Source of the DNA: CAYYNQ01 sp964473105
GTDB lineage: Bacteria > Sumerlaeota > Sumerlaeia > MVZB01
Direction of reading: 5' to 3'
NCBI GenBank assembly: GCA_964473105.1
Contig: CAYYNQ010000095.1
Coordinates: forward strand, 1 to 40,126
Length of the DNA stretch: 40,126 bases
The notes under the pieces are model-generated. The model worked only from the letters and a program-made list of their open reading frames with translations. It made no database searches and was not told the origin of the DNA. Positions 1 to 8,442 of the stretch are shown here, one piece after another (within the stretch, counting starts at the first letter, position 1; every line of letters starts with the position of its first letter). Position numbers and translations under genes: made by a program.

Positions 1-1
1 A

Positions 2-199
2 TCCGAATATCATTTGGTGTTTCAAGAGCCCGGCCACATTGAGCTTAGCCGTAAGTTCTGCTTGGTCGGCGAGGTTGAGGCATGGATCAGGATGTCGATG
101 ATTACCAGTCCCGAAGAGAATAATCATGATTTCCTGAAGACACCCAGGTTCGGAGGTGACAAGTCAAGGGTTACCCGAATTCGCCATCAAAATCCGTGA
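2..199 (+). CDS. Possible 3' end of a gene entering from the left edge
   Basis: The reading frame is open from the window edge to a TGA at 197-199, giving about 65 residues. The peptide is polar and ends in a basic stretch (SRVTRIRHQNP). I recognise no domain. It could be the C terminus of a protein that begins outside the window, or simply an open non-coding frame. An internal ATG at 14 would give 61 residues, but no convincing ribosome binding site precedes it. Confidence 0.2.
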   Translation, partial: SEYHLVFQEPGHIELSRKFCLVGEVEAWIRMSMITSPEENNHDFLKTPRFGGDKSRVTRIRHQNP

Positions 200-382
200 T
201 GGATTGGCGCAGGATGCCAGATGGAGCTGGGGGATAATCGGTATGGGATACAGTTTATAGCCCGGTCCAGCAGGAAAATGAAACACATGTATTCAGCCCA
301 TATTACCGCCCTGAAAGGGGAGAGTGAAAAGATCGTGGTTGCCAGCGATAATAAGGAAGAAACCTGCCAATCAGAGTTCGTA

Positions 383-2059
383 ATGATGGATCCCCGTACG
401 TATCTTCAGTTTGCCCGACTTCGTGCATGTGAATTTTTAATCTTGGGCTGCGTTCTTTCAACCGTTTGGGCCGGACCGGATCGTCTGAATATCCACGGCC
501 TGGTTCCGTACGAAGTGGTCGTTCTGGCCAACTCCGGTTACCCACATTCAGAGGGACTTGCACACTATTACATGGAGGCCAGGGAGATTCCGGAGAATCA
601 CCTGCTGGTGACGGAAATGCCGGGGGATGAGGTCATATCACGGCGTGAATATGAGCAGTATATAGCAGCACCTGTTAAGGACTTCCTGATTGGCGGCAGT
701 CTCGATCACATACGCTGTATAGTATTGATTTACGGTACCCCGCTTCGTGTAAAGGAGCCGTTGGAAACCATGGAGCAGAAAAGGCTTCAGGGGCTATGCG
801 AGGACAAGTTGTATGAATTCCGGGATTTGCTTGTTCGGATGAGGCTTGAACTGATTCGTTTGGGAGGGGGGGAGGGTTTGGAACCAGGGGAAGCTCTACC
901 TGTTTTTGATATGAAGAAGAATCCCGGGCCGCAGTTTGAGGAAATAAAATATCTGCTCAAAGAGGACATCCGATCAGTCTATCACAGCATAGCGGATAAG
1001 CGCGAAGTGGATGACCTTAGGCGGGAATGGATGAAGATATGGGGTCGACTCTACGGAGTTCTCGCGCCGAATGCACGTGATTATCCCGGCCTCCCGGATC
1101 ACCCGATTTACGTCAACGACCGTTTTGCAACCGGGACCGCCCGTTTGATGGATCGGCTTGATGAGTTGACTGGGTCGATGAATACAGCTGCCGGATTCGA
1201 GTCCTCCCTGGAGGAACTTCTACCGGTCATCGGGATTGTCCGGGTGATGAGTTTATGTCTTGAAACCAGACGGATGTCGATATCCGATTGGGAATCATCG
1301 GCTAGTATTGACAGCGAGTTGTCCGCCCTGTTTTGGCCTCCGTATCGCCTGAAGCGGAGGTATCCCAACCCGCTCAATCTGGGGCGCATCAAGTCCAGCC
1401 GATCCAGGGGAAAACCAACCCTGATGGTTGCTCGCCTTGATGGCCCTGATATTGAAACTGTGAGGAGGATGCTAGGGGATTGTATCGAGACCGAGAAGAA
1501 AGGTTTAGCCGGGACAGCCTGTCTCGATGCCAGAGGCTGTGATGGGGAAGATGACTATACGGTATATGACCAGAATATCATCCAGCTTGCGAGGCTGATT
1601 GAGGAGCATACCTCGATGCCAGTTACGCTCGATCAGCATGACAAGCTATTTGAGCCGGGTGATTGTCCGGGGACCGCAATTTATTGTGGATGGTACAGCC
1701 TTGCAAAGTACAAGGATGCCTTTGAGTTTATGCCCGGATCAGTTGGTTTTCACATTGCCAGCAGTGAGGCGAAATCTCTAAGGGGGAAGGGGGCCGAATA
1801 CTGGTGCCCCCAGTTACTGATGGATGGCTGCTCAGCGACTCTGGGCCCGGTAGCAGAACCCTACCTTGATGCTTTTCCCCTCCCAGCACAGTTTTTCGGC
1901 CTCCTCATGACCGGCAGATTGACTCTTGTTGACTGCTATTACCTGAGCCTGCCGAACATCTCATGGATGATGACATTGATTGGTGATCCTCTTTATAATC
2001 CGTTCAGGATGAACCCGTTGATTCCCGTGGAGGTTGTGGATGCAGAATGTTTCAGATGA
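383..2059 (+). CDS. TIGR03790 family exported protein
   Basis: The protein matches the TIGR03790 family, whose function is unknown. The family signature is visible as the segment VVVLANSGYPHSEGLAHYYM followed by an 'IPENHLLV' motif, and the C-terminal part contains 'IYCGWYSLAKY' and 'MDGCSATLGPVAEPYL'. I chose the ATG at 383 because residues 1-30 then form a signal peptide: a basic n-region (FARLR), a hydrophobic core (EFLILGCVLSTVW) and an AGP cleavage region. The frame extends upstream to an ATG at 221, which has a better AGGA six bases ahead, but that start would bury the signal peptide 54 residues inside. The product is about 558 residues and probably lies outside the cytoplasm. A glycosyltransferase gene follows after 33 bp and may be co-transcribed. 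Confidence 0.75.
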   Translation: MMDPRTYLQFARLRACEFLILGCVLSTVWAGPDRLNIHGLVPYEVVVLANSGYPHSEGLAHYYMEAREIPENHLLVTEMPGDEVISRREYEQYIAAPVKDFLIGGSLDHIRCIVLIYGTPLRVKEPLETMEQKRLQGLCEDKLYEFRDLLVRMRLELIRLGGGEGLEPGEALPVFDMKKNPGPQFEEIKYLLKEDIRSVYHSIADKREVDDLRREWMKIWGRLYGVLAPNARDYPGLPDHPIYVNDRFATGTARLMDRLDELTGSMNTAAGFESSLEELLPVIGIVRVMSLCLETRRMSISDWESSASIDSELSALFWPPYRLKRRYPNPLNLGRIKSSRSRGKPTLMVARLDGPDIETVRRMLGDCIETEKKGLAGTACLDARGCDGEDDYTVYDQNIIQLARLIEEHTSMPVTLDQHDKLFEPGDCPGTAIYCGWYSLAKYKDAFEFMPGSVGFHIASSEAKSLRGKGAEYWCPQLLMDGCSATLGPVAEPYLDAFPLPAQFFGLLMTGRLTLVDCYYLSLPNISWMMTLIGDPLYNPFRMNPLIPVEVVDAECFR

Positions 2060-2092
2060 CGTGGAATTCCCGAATATGACAGGCGGTGAATC

Positions 2093-3136
2093 GTGAGGGA
2101 CAACCCGGAAGCCACCCAGCCGGAAATAACGGTGCTTATTATTGCTCACAATGAGGAAAAGTCAATCCGGGCATGTTTGCGGGCTATCGACGAACAGGAT
2201 TACCCTATGGAAAGGGTGGAGGTAGTCCTGGTCGATGACCGTTCAACTGACCGCACAATTGAACGGGCTGAGCAACTGGGTCTTAGTTACCTGAGGCTAG
2301 TCTCTCAGGAAGAGCCCCAGGGCAACCTCACGGCGCGTCAGTCGGCACTGGATCTTGGTTTCTCCGCGGCACGTGGAGAGATCGTACTTTTGGCAAATGT
2401 AAACGGTGGAGTCCCTCATGACTGGATCCGGGAATTGACGGGACACCTGAGTTACCGTGATGGTGCGGTTGCCGGCCCGGTTATCTTTGCCGGGCGAAGG
2501 CGGTTTATTGCAGGCCTGCGTTCGGTCGACAGCCTCTGGCAGTATACAATGTTTCGCTGGGGACATCGAAACGGCTGGAATACTGGTCTGTTTTGTGGGA
2601 ACTTGGCGGTTTGGCGTGAAGCTTGGGTTCGGATCGGCGGATTTTCATCAAGCGGATTTTCACTGAACGAAGATGTTGCCTTGGCACAGGCCCTGACCCG
2701 TGTGGGGTATAGTTTGCGTTACCTAACGGTGCCTGTCGTCCGGCATCCGGTTCGCGAGTCACTGCTCGATACACTGGGCAGGTTGCGCCGGAGAGCCATG
2801 ATCTCCACTCCTGCACTTTCTGTCATCATGTTTTCCGTTGTGCTTACAAATTGGTTCCTGTTCATCATGGCGATGGTTTTCGGAGGGATCTGGATGTTCT
2901 GGCTGGCCATTCGTTATGGATTCGGCGTGTCCCTTCTGGCTGCAAGTTTCAGCCAGTATCGAACCTATCAGGCCCTTAACTGGATCTGGCTCTACGAGCC
3001 ATTCATGATGATCCTGATGCCCCTGATTCGATTGAGCAATATTTTCAAGCCTTTCTGGAACTGGTCGGGGATCAATTACCGTCGACATGGTCCCGTGGGG
3101 GTATCATGCCATTCTAGCAAGGAGGATCCGGGGTGA
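2093..3136 (+). CDS. Family 2 glycosyltransferase, membrane anchored
   Basis: This is a GT-A fold glycosyltransferase that would transfer a sugar from a nucleotide donor. Near the N terminus it has 'VLIIAHNEEKSIRACLRAI' followed by 'VEVVLVDDRSTDRT', the usual nucleotide-binding strand and aspartates. Around residue 200 it has the acceptor-side 'LNEDVALAQAL' with the ED pair, then a basic 'LRRRAM' replacing the common QxxRW motif. The C-terminal third holds at least two hydrophobic segments (for example 'LSVIMFSVVLTNWFLFIMAM'), so it is probably anchored in the inner membrane, with membrane lipid or cell-surface glycan as acceptor. The start is GTG at 2093. The next gene on the right is convergent. 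The substrate cannot be told from sequence. Confidence 0.85.
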   Translation: MRDNPEATQPEITVLIIAHNEEKSIRACLRAIDEQDYPMERVEVVLVDDRSTDRTIERAEQLGLSYLRLVSQEEPQGNLTARQSALDLGFSAARGEIVLLANVNGGVPHDWIRELTGHLSYRDGAVAGPVIFAGRRRFIAGLRSVDSLWQYTMFRWGHRNGWNTGLFCGNLAVWREAWVRIGGFSSSGFSLNEDVALAQALTRVGYSLRYLTVPVVRHPVRESLLDTLGRLRRRAMISTPALSVIMFSVVLTNWFLFIMAMVFGGIWMFWLAIRYGFGVSLLAASFSQYRTYQALNWIWLYEPFMMILMPLIRLSNIFKPFWNWSGINYRRHGPVGVSCHSSKEDPG

Positions 3137-3222
3137 TTCGAATCAGGACTCGACCGTTTTTAGTCGCGGGTAGAGTTCGAACTGGAGATAAATCCAAAAA
3201 ATAGATCGCGGTTGTACAAAAT

Positions 3223-5445
3223 TCAGTTCGGGGTGGTGGTGATTTTGTGGCGGATCCTTTCGGGCTGAATGAAGATCCCTTTTTTATCCAGGCCAAGCGC
3301 ACGCTTCCAGCTTTTGTGAGCCTGCTGTGCATTGCCCATTTTACGGTGAGTGTCCCCAATGTGTTCGTGGACTTCGGCAACACCGGCGCCTTCGGGCATG
3401 AGGTCGACCGCGAGATTAAGTTGGTTCAGTGCCTTCTCGTAGTGTCCCTGATGATAGAGGATCCAGCCCAAGCTGTCCACGATATGGCCTGCATTCGGCT
3501 GGATCTTCAGCGCACGTGTGACCAGGGAATGAGCCTCGTCAAGCCGCTGGTTGGTTTCCGCATAGAAATAGCCAAGTGCGTTGAGGGGTTCCTCGTATTC
3601 GGGCGCTTCATTCATGGCCTTGCGGTAAAATGATTCAGCTTCATCCAGTTGTCCATCGTCCTGATGGGAACTGCCTTGGCCAAGAAACAGATCCGCACGG
3701 ATTTGCTTGATTTTGGACTCGTTTTTCCGGTAAATCTCCGCGGGTATCTCGTCAATCTTACGGTGGGCTTCCTCAAATCTCTGCATCCTTTGCAGCACAT
3801 CGACCACGTGTCTCAAGGCGACGATAGAATCCTGATTGCTACCGTAGTAGGTTTCGAGAAGATCAATGGCCTGTCTGTCAAGTTCCTCGGCTTCTGCTAC
3901 ACGGCCGCTCTCTCGGTAGATCCCACTCTGCATTAGACACAGGTTTGATCTAAGAAGGTTGAAATCCTCCCCGTGTTTTTGGAGCATCGACTCGGGAATT
4001 GAATCGAGCAGTTCATATGCCTGGTCAAAACGCTCCATTTCACGCAGCAACTCGACGATTAGGGCTAAGGGGAGGAATGAATCGGGGTGCTTTCCACGGT
4101 ATTGATCGAGGATTTCAAGCGCCTTTTCCTGCCGGCCTTCAAGTTTCAACAGGTCTGTCAGGTAAACATAAATTCCCTCGTCAGCTGTATGTTGATTGTC
4201 GTAGATTTCAAGCATCTGGATCGCACCCGCACGGGCTCCATTACGTTCCATAGCCTCGGCTATTAACAGCGCGGAGACGGCTGTGAGCGAATTCTCGTCA
4301 CGAATCATGCGTATCGCCTCCGTCAACGCCTCATCAATGCGGTCTATCCGGACGAGGAGGTTTAACCGGGCTACTTTGGAATGATTGTCCTCGGGCCAGG
4401 TAACGACGACATGGTTTAGACGTTTCTCGGCTTCCTCGAAACGTTTCTGGCTTATCAGTAATCGGATGCATCGATCCTGAATTTCCCTGACAGTGGGACA
4501 TTCGTCAGCCATCTCCGTGAAGAAGTTCCGTGTTTTTCGCTGGGGATCGTCTGACCGGTCCAGTAATTCGTGGATTTGATCAATAATATCTTTGTTTTCA
4601 GGCTGAAGATAGAGGGCCTGCTTCAAGGTTTCAAGGGCGTTCTTATCGTCGTTAAGGGCCGCCTGGACTTTCCCCAGTTCCTCCAGACTAATTAGTTCAT
4701 GAGGATTGATTTCCATTGCCTCGCTAGCAGCCCGTAGGGCTTTGCTCGGCATATTCTGACGAAGATAGAAACGACTGAGAATAATCAGGACCCGCCATTT
4801 TTCGTCACCGGTTCGATTTGCGGCCATGTCTTCATACAATATGATCAGGCGTGCGATTTCCGTGTTGATCTGTTCTTCAGTCCGAGCATTCTGGACCTTA
4901 TACATATATAGGTCACTAAGTTGTTCCATGATATCCTGGTGACCGGGATGCAGGGTATGTGATGTTTCCAGGATCGAAATAGCATCATCAACCTTTCCGT
5001 TGAGTCGAAACCATTTGGCGTTGAGTAATATCAAACGGGTGGATTCAGGATAGTATTCCTTCCCCTGGTCCAAAATCTCCCTTACTTTATCCAGTTTGTT
5101 TCCACTCATATATATTTCAGCGAGAGTGGAGTAAATACGCTCATCTGATTCCGGGTTATTTCGTCTGCATCGTTCGAGAATATCGATGGCCACCTCAGAA
5201 TAACCCGTGGCGAGCGCCATCCTAGCCTCAAGGTAGGCAGCATTATTGCCATCCTCCTCAAAGGGGGCTGTCATTGCCGCTTCGGCGGTGGAAGCGGGTG
5301 TGATCCCAATCCATGCGCAGCCGGCGAATGTTGATGCCATCAGGAGAACGATCACTGAATGGAGGCCTATGCGGATCAAATGGCTCGTCACGAGGCTGGA
5401 AGGCAGGCCTTCGTTGGTCTTGTGTTGTACCATAATCAAATTCAT
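3223..5445 (-). CDS. Large TPR-repeat lipoprotein
   Basis: This 740-residue protein is built almost entirely of tetratricopeptide repeats, which serve as protein-protein scaffolds. The N terminus carries a lipoprotein signal: a hydrophobic run 'SVIVLLMASTF' followed by AGC with Cys43, preceded by a 27-residue polar leader. Canonical TPR pairs are clear near the C terminus (LDEAHSLVTRALKIQPN, then LGWILYHQGHYEKALNQL) and repeat throughout, more than ten in total. The ATG overlaps the NAD kinase stop codon by 4 bp (ATGA), so it is the last gene of a four-gene operon with NadK, TlyA and a small lipoprotein. It resembles the TPR lipoproteins of bacterial envelope and secretion systems, but no partner is identified. 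Confidence 0.85.
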   Translation of the reverse strand: MNLIMVQHKTNEGLPSSLVTSHLIRIGLHSVIVLLMASTFAGCAWIGITPASTAEAAMTAPFEEDGNNAAYLEARMALATGYSEVAIDILERCRRNNPESDERIYSTLAEIYMSGNKLDKVREILDQGKEYYPESTRLILLNAKWFRLNGKVDDAISILETSHTLHPGHQDIMEQLSDLYMYKVQNARTEEQINTEIARLIILYEDMAANRTGDEKWRVLIILSRFYLRQNMPSKALRAASEAMEINPHELISLEELGKVQAALNDDKNALETLKQALYLQPENKDIIDQIHELLDRSDDPQRKTRNFFTEMADECPTVREIQDRCIRLLISQKRFEEAEKRLNHVVVTWPEDNHSKVARLNLLVRIDRIDEALTEAIRMIRDENSLTAVSALLIAEAMERNGARAGAIQMLEIYDNQHTADEGIYVYLTDLLKLEGRQEKALEILDQYRGKHPDSFLPLALIVELLREMERFDQAYELLDSIPESMLQKHGEDFNLLRSNLCLMQSGIYRESGRVAEAEELDRQAIDLLETYYGSNQDSIVALRHVVDVLQRMQRFEEAHRKIDEIPAEIYRKNESKIKQIRADLFLGQGSSHQDDGQLDEAESFYRKAMNEAPEYEEPLNALGYFYAETNQRLDEAHSLVTRALKIQPNAGHIVDSLGWILYHQGHYEKALNQLNLAVDLMPEGAGVAEVHEHIGDTHRKMGNAQQAHKSWKRALGLDKKGIFIQPERIRHKITTTPN

Positions 5446-6413
5446 GGCGATTCATCCTGGTGTAATTCGCCGCTCCATGATAATTTCTGACGCAGTCTTT
5501 CAAAATAGGGGGTTTTGGCATCCACGATCAGCCGAAGCGGCGTAGGTTCTGTGCTGAGACAGACCTTGTCCCCCTCCGAGATCGGCCAGCGTTCCTGTCC
5601 GTCAATGAGTAACAGCGCATCCCTGCGCCCATGGTGCGGATCGAACTCGAGTGTTACGGGCGATTCGGGGGGCAGAATCACCGGCCGGTAGGCAAGTGTG
5701 TGGGGACATATTGCTGTTGCCAGCAGCGCACGCATTTCAGGGTAGAGGATCGGGCCTCCAGCCGACAGATTGTAAGCCGTGGATCCCGTAGGTGTTGACA
5801 AGATCAGACCGTCCGCTGCGTAACGTGAGATAAGATGATTGCCGTGTTTCATGGTCAGGTAGATCAGTCGCGTTCCGGCTTGTTTCAGGACGACATCGTT
5901 GACGGCAATGTTCTCATCAATGACTTCATTATTATGAACACGCTGAACTTTCAATATAAGGCGTTCGCTGACATGGGCGTTTCCACCCATCCAAGACCGC
6001 ATGAAATCGATCAATTTATCCGGTTGCGCCACGGAGTTGAAACTCAGTGATCCCAGACTGATACCGGCAACCGGTACTGATATTGGCCAGAACCTGCGAA
6101 TTCCGTGGATCAGAGTTCCATCACCGCCAAGGCAGATCATCAGCGAGAAATTGTCATCTGTAAAGGCTGAAGCTGGGACTGTTCCTGCCGGGAGTCTAAC
6201 AATGTTGTCCTCCGCGGGATCGAGCCGAAACATGTCCGATTCCCGGCCGGTGCATGTTGGATCGATCAACTGGAACAAGTTACCAGGTACGGTCAGCGAC
6301 AGTTTCTCGGAGCGGGTCCAGCGAACGAGGTTGTCTAGGACCGGTTTCACGGCGGGAATGGATGGGTTGCCGTATACAAGGAAATTCTTAAGGGCGGTGG
6401 TTGCCGAAGTCAT
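5442..6413 (-). CDS. nadK: NAD kinase
   Basis: The enzyme phosphorylates NAD+ to NADP+ in the cytoplasm. The diagnostic motifs are present: 'CLGGDGTLIHGIRRF' containing the GGDG of the diacylglycerol-kinase-like fold, and 'DGLILSTPTGSTAYNLSAGG', the NAD-binding and catalytic region. 'RPVILP' follows. The frame stays open to 6551 and would overlap tlyA. I prefer the ATG at 6413, which gives 323 residues, the normal family length, and begins just before the first predicted beta strand (LKNFLVYGNP). The stop overlaps the start of the TPR lipoprotein gene by 4 bp, and tlyA lies upstream, so it is co-transcribed. tlyA next to nadK is a recurrent bacterial arrangement. Confidence 0.93.
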   Translation of the reverse strand: MTSATTALKNFLVYGNPSIPAVKPVLDNLVRWTRSEKLSLTVPGNLFQLIDPTCTGRESDMFRLDPAEDNIVRLPAGTVPASAFTDDNFSLMICLGGDGTLIHGIRRFWPISVPVAGISLGSLSFNSVAQPDKLIDFMRSWMGGNAHVSERLILKVQRVHNNEVIDENIAVNDVVLKQAGTRLIYLTMKHGNHLISRYAADGLILSTPTGSTAYNLSAGGPILYPEMRALLATAICPHTLAYRPVILPPESPVTLEFDPHHGRRDALLLIDGQERWPISEGDKVCLSTEPTPLRLIVDAKTPYFERLRQKLSWSGELHQDESP

Positions 6414-6507
6414 GTTTTCCGGTCCTGTAGTCAAGGGAGGTCGGTGGTGGGTCCCCAGCCTTTTGTCTGCTCCGTTATATCTCCCAAGAGTCATATCGGC
6501 CGCAGGA

Positions 6508-7392
6508 TTAAGGCGAGTGATCGGGATCCGGAAGCCGTGCGTCCAAGGCAAAATTCCTCATGCCCGGTCCATTGTAGGCTTCTGTCATAGCCATCTCAAC
6601 GGAGAAATCCGCACGTTCATTCCTCACTGGATGATTTTCTTCAGATTTGAGATGGACCAGGAACTCGATGTTTCCCGATGCCCCCTTGATTGGCGAGGGA
6701 ATGAGGTTTCTTGCAACCCATTTCTCACGGTATGACCACTCGATCAGATCATTGAGGACATCGCGGTGAACGGCAGGATTTCGCACCACGCCGCCCCTGC
6801 CCAAATTCTGCGGGGCTGCTTCAAACTGGGGCTTAATCAGGGCTATGACATCGGCGTTGTCCGTGAGCACACGACTTGCTGCGGGCAAAATTTTTCTCAG
6901 CGATATGAAAGACACGTCAATCACGCAGATGCTGATGCGTTGATGATTCACCCAAGCAGGATGCAAGTAGCGTGCGTTCGCATTCTCTCTGATGAAAATC
7001 TGTGGGTGATTCCGCAAACTTTGGTGGAGTTGATTTTTCCCCGTGTCAATGGCCCAGACAGGCCTGGCTCCATGCTGGAGCAGGCAGTCGCTAAATCCAC
7101 CCGTTGAGGCGCCGATGTCTATGGCTGTGCGTCCTTCCAGCTTCGTCAGCGCAAAACGCCTGAGTGCCGCCTCAAGTTTTAATCCGCCCCGGCTGACATA
7201 GGGACAGTCAGGTCCACGCAACCGAATTTCGAGTATCGGATTGATGCGTGCACCCGGTTTGTCGACAAGATGCTGGTCAACAATGACCAGTCCTGCACGA
7301 ATAAGACGTTGTGCTTTCTCCAGGTTTTCACAGAGATTTCGGTCAAGCAGTGCTTGGTCCAGCCGTATTTTTTTGGTGTTGGTATTATTCAC
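6508..7392 (-). CDS. tlyA: TlyA-family rRNA (cytidine-2'-O)-methyltransferase
   Basis: The protein has an N-terminal S4 RNA-binding domain (about residues 6-65, with LIRAGLVIVD) and an FtsJ/RrmJ-type SAM methyltransferase domain. The SAM site is 'AIDIGASTGGFSDCLLQ'. The K-D-K-E tetrad of 2'-O-methyltransferases is visible: K in 'SRGGLKLEAA', D in 'CVIDVSF', K in 'IALIKPQFE', and E in 'GNIEFLVHL'. About 35 extra residues follow the last motif. Family members methylate ribosomal RNA and were historically called hemolysin A. The start is a GTG at 7390-7392 that overlaps the stop of the upstream lipoprotein gene by 8 bp. It is the second gene of the operon. Confidence 0.92.
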   Translation of the reverse strand: MNNTNTKKIRLDQALLDRNLCENLEKAQRLIRAGLVIVDQHLVDKPGARINPILEIRLRGPDCPYVSRGGLKLEAALRRFALTKLEGRTAIDIGASTGGFSDCLLQHGARPVWAIDTGKNQLHQSLRNHPQIFIRENANARYLHPAWVNHQRISICVIDVSFISLRKILPAASRVLTDNADVIALIKPQFEAAPQNLGRGGVVRNPAVHRDVLNDLIEWSYREKWVARNLIPSPIKGASGNIEFLVHLKSEENHPVRNERADFSVEMAMTEAYNGPGMRNFALDARLPDPDHSP

Positions 7393-8044
7393 GTGCCAGA
7401 TAGAGGAAATATTCCTGTTTCAGATCTTGGATCAGGTTCCCGATCAATTTTTCCTGAAGCTCTTGCTGGGAAACAAACGAATCTGTTAACTCGTAGTGGC
7501 GGTTCCATTCTTCCTGGCCGGATTTGACATCAATGACGGAACAGTCGACCTCGAGCACACACCACCACCAGTGAAATGCCCGGTTTTCGGCCATGTAGTG
7601 CCTAACAATACGCCCGCTCAGCATTTTGTCAGCGCCGAGTTCACGTGCATACCTCAGTTTGGGGACATTTTGTATATGCGAGTCAATATCGGATCGACTC
7701 AATTGTGGAAATGCCTCGGCAAGCAGTTCACGTTTGTCTGCAAAATAATAACTCAAGTCAATGGTCGTGTACATATTGATGAATTCCAGTTCGGACATCG
7801 CACGACGAAGATTGTCTGAAAGCATTTCTCCCCCACGAGGATTTTTCCGGATAGTTTTTGCCTGGAACCACCATCCCTTAACGACTCGGGGATATTTATC
7901 TATTTCTGGGGGTTGGTTGAATGGAAGAATGAGCCATTGCATTTTCGGAACCTGTTCGGCCGGGAAATGACTCCGACATGAGAATACCAGGGGAAGCAGG
8001 GAAAGAACCAAGAAGACAGTCCGGACCGGTCTCTCCTGCAACAT
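7385..8044 (-). CDS. CsgG/LpoB-like small lipoprotein
   Basis: The frame stays open to 8506, but the convincing start is the ATG at 8044. It gives a 219-residue protein with a lipoprotein signal peptide (RPVRTVFLVLSLLPLVFSC, Cys23). The mature part has 'MLSDNLRRAMSEL', then 'RELGADKMLSGRIVRHY', then strands ending in 'VDCSVIDVKSGQEEW'. This order, a helix followed by 'GAD-xx-GxV' and a strand with 'vidv-sG', is typical of the TolB-N/CsgG/LpoB/GNA1162 superfamily of envelope lipoproteins. I cannot name a specific member. It is the first gene of the operon with tlyA, nadK and the TPR lipoprotein. The 154 extra upstream residues are low-complexity, unlike protein, and are not included. Confidence 0.65.
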   Translation of the reverse strand: MLQERPVRTVFLVLSLLPLVFSCRSHFPAEQVPKMQWLILPFNQPPEIDKYPRVVKGWWFQAKTIRKNPRGGEMLSDNLRRAMSELEFINMYTTIDLSYYFADKRELLAEAFPQLSRSDIDSHIQNVPKLRYARELGADKMLSGRIVRHYMAENRAFHWWWCVLEVDCSVIDVKSGQEEWNRHYELTDSFVSQQELQEKLIGNLIQDLKQEYFLYLARE

Positions 8045-8442
8045 GGCTCGGGCCCGGAAGTTCGGGATGAGGTTTGATCTGCCGGAAGAGGGTGGAATCA
8101 GAAAAATCCGCCAGCGATGGTTTTGATATCTCGGCGTTTGCCGGGGGCATTGAAAACTGGCCGGGGGGGCGTCGGGTGTTGTCGAGCGAAATATCCGCGA
8201 GGATGAATCACGATGCATGCCGAATATCTTGGCTTTCCCGGGACAGGGATCATCGGGTACTCTTGTCAACCCCCGGTCTATCATTGTATCCCGTTGATAA
8301 TTGGTTTGCCCCTTGTCAATTTTGAACATAGAATTACTATACATTGATTCTGGGTTTCCTGTCCAGTGCATCACGGCTGGGGTTCTTGTTGAAAGACCCA
8401 GACTCCTTAAAATGACGTAATTGAATCCGGCTGAAGCTGAAA
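8045..8442. other. 398-bp divergent intergenic region
   Basis: The region separates the minus-strand lipoprotein operon from the plus-strand Hsp70 gene, and so should hold both promoters. It contains a candidate minus-strand promoter (8336-8365) and a candidate plus-strand promoter (TTGTTG at 8386, TAAAAT at 8408, 16-base spacer). It also holds a hairpin (8377-8401: CTGGG...CCCAG plus TCTT...AAGA with a two-base bulge) and a G7 run near 8162. I see no CIRCE-type heat-shock operator and no RNA gene. Confidence 0.5.
8336..8365 (-). promoter_or_regulatory. Candidate sigma70-type promoter, lipoprotein-tlyA-nadK operon
   Basis: Reading on the minus strand, TGGACA (8365-8360) and TATAGT (8341-8336) are separated by 18 bases. 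Each differs from the consensus at one position. It would leave a leader of about 290 nt before the lipoprotein ATG at 8044, which is long. Nothing but sequence similarity supports it. Confidence 0.28.

Noticed and set aside
3148..3176. Bidirectional terminator between the two convergent genes
   Set aside because: ACTCGACC / GGTAGAGT can pair with one mismatch, but the loop is 13 bases and no T-run follows the stem, so support is too weak.
6414..6551. N-terminal extension of NAD kinase
   Set aside because: It would overlap the tlyA 3' end and add residues with no counterpart in the family.
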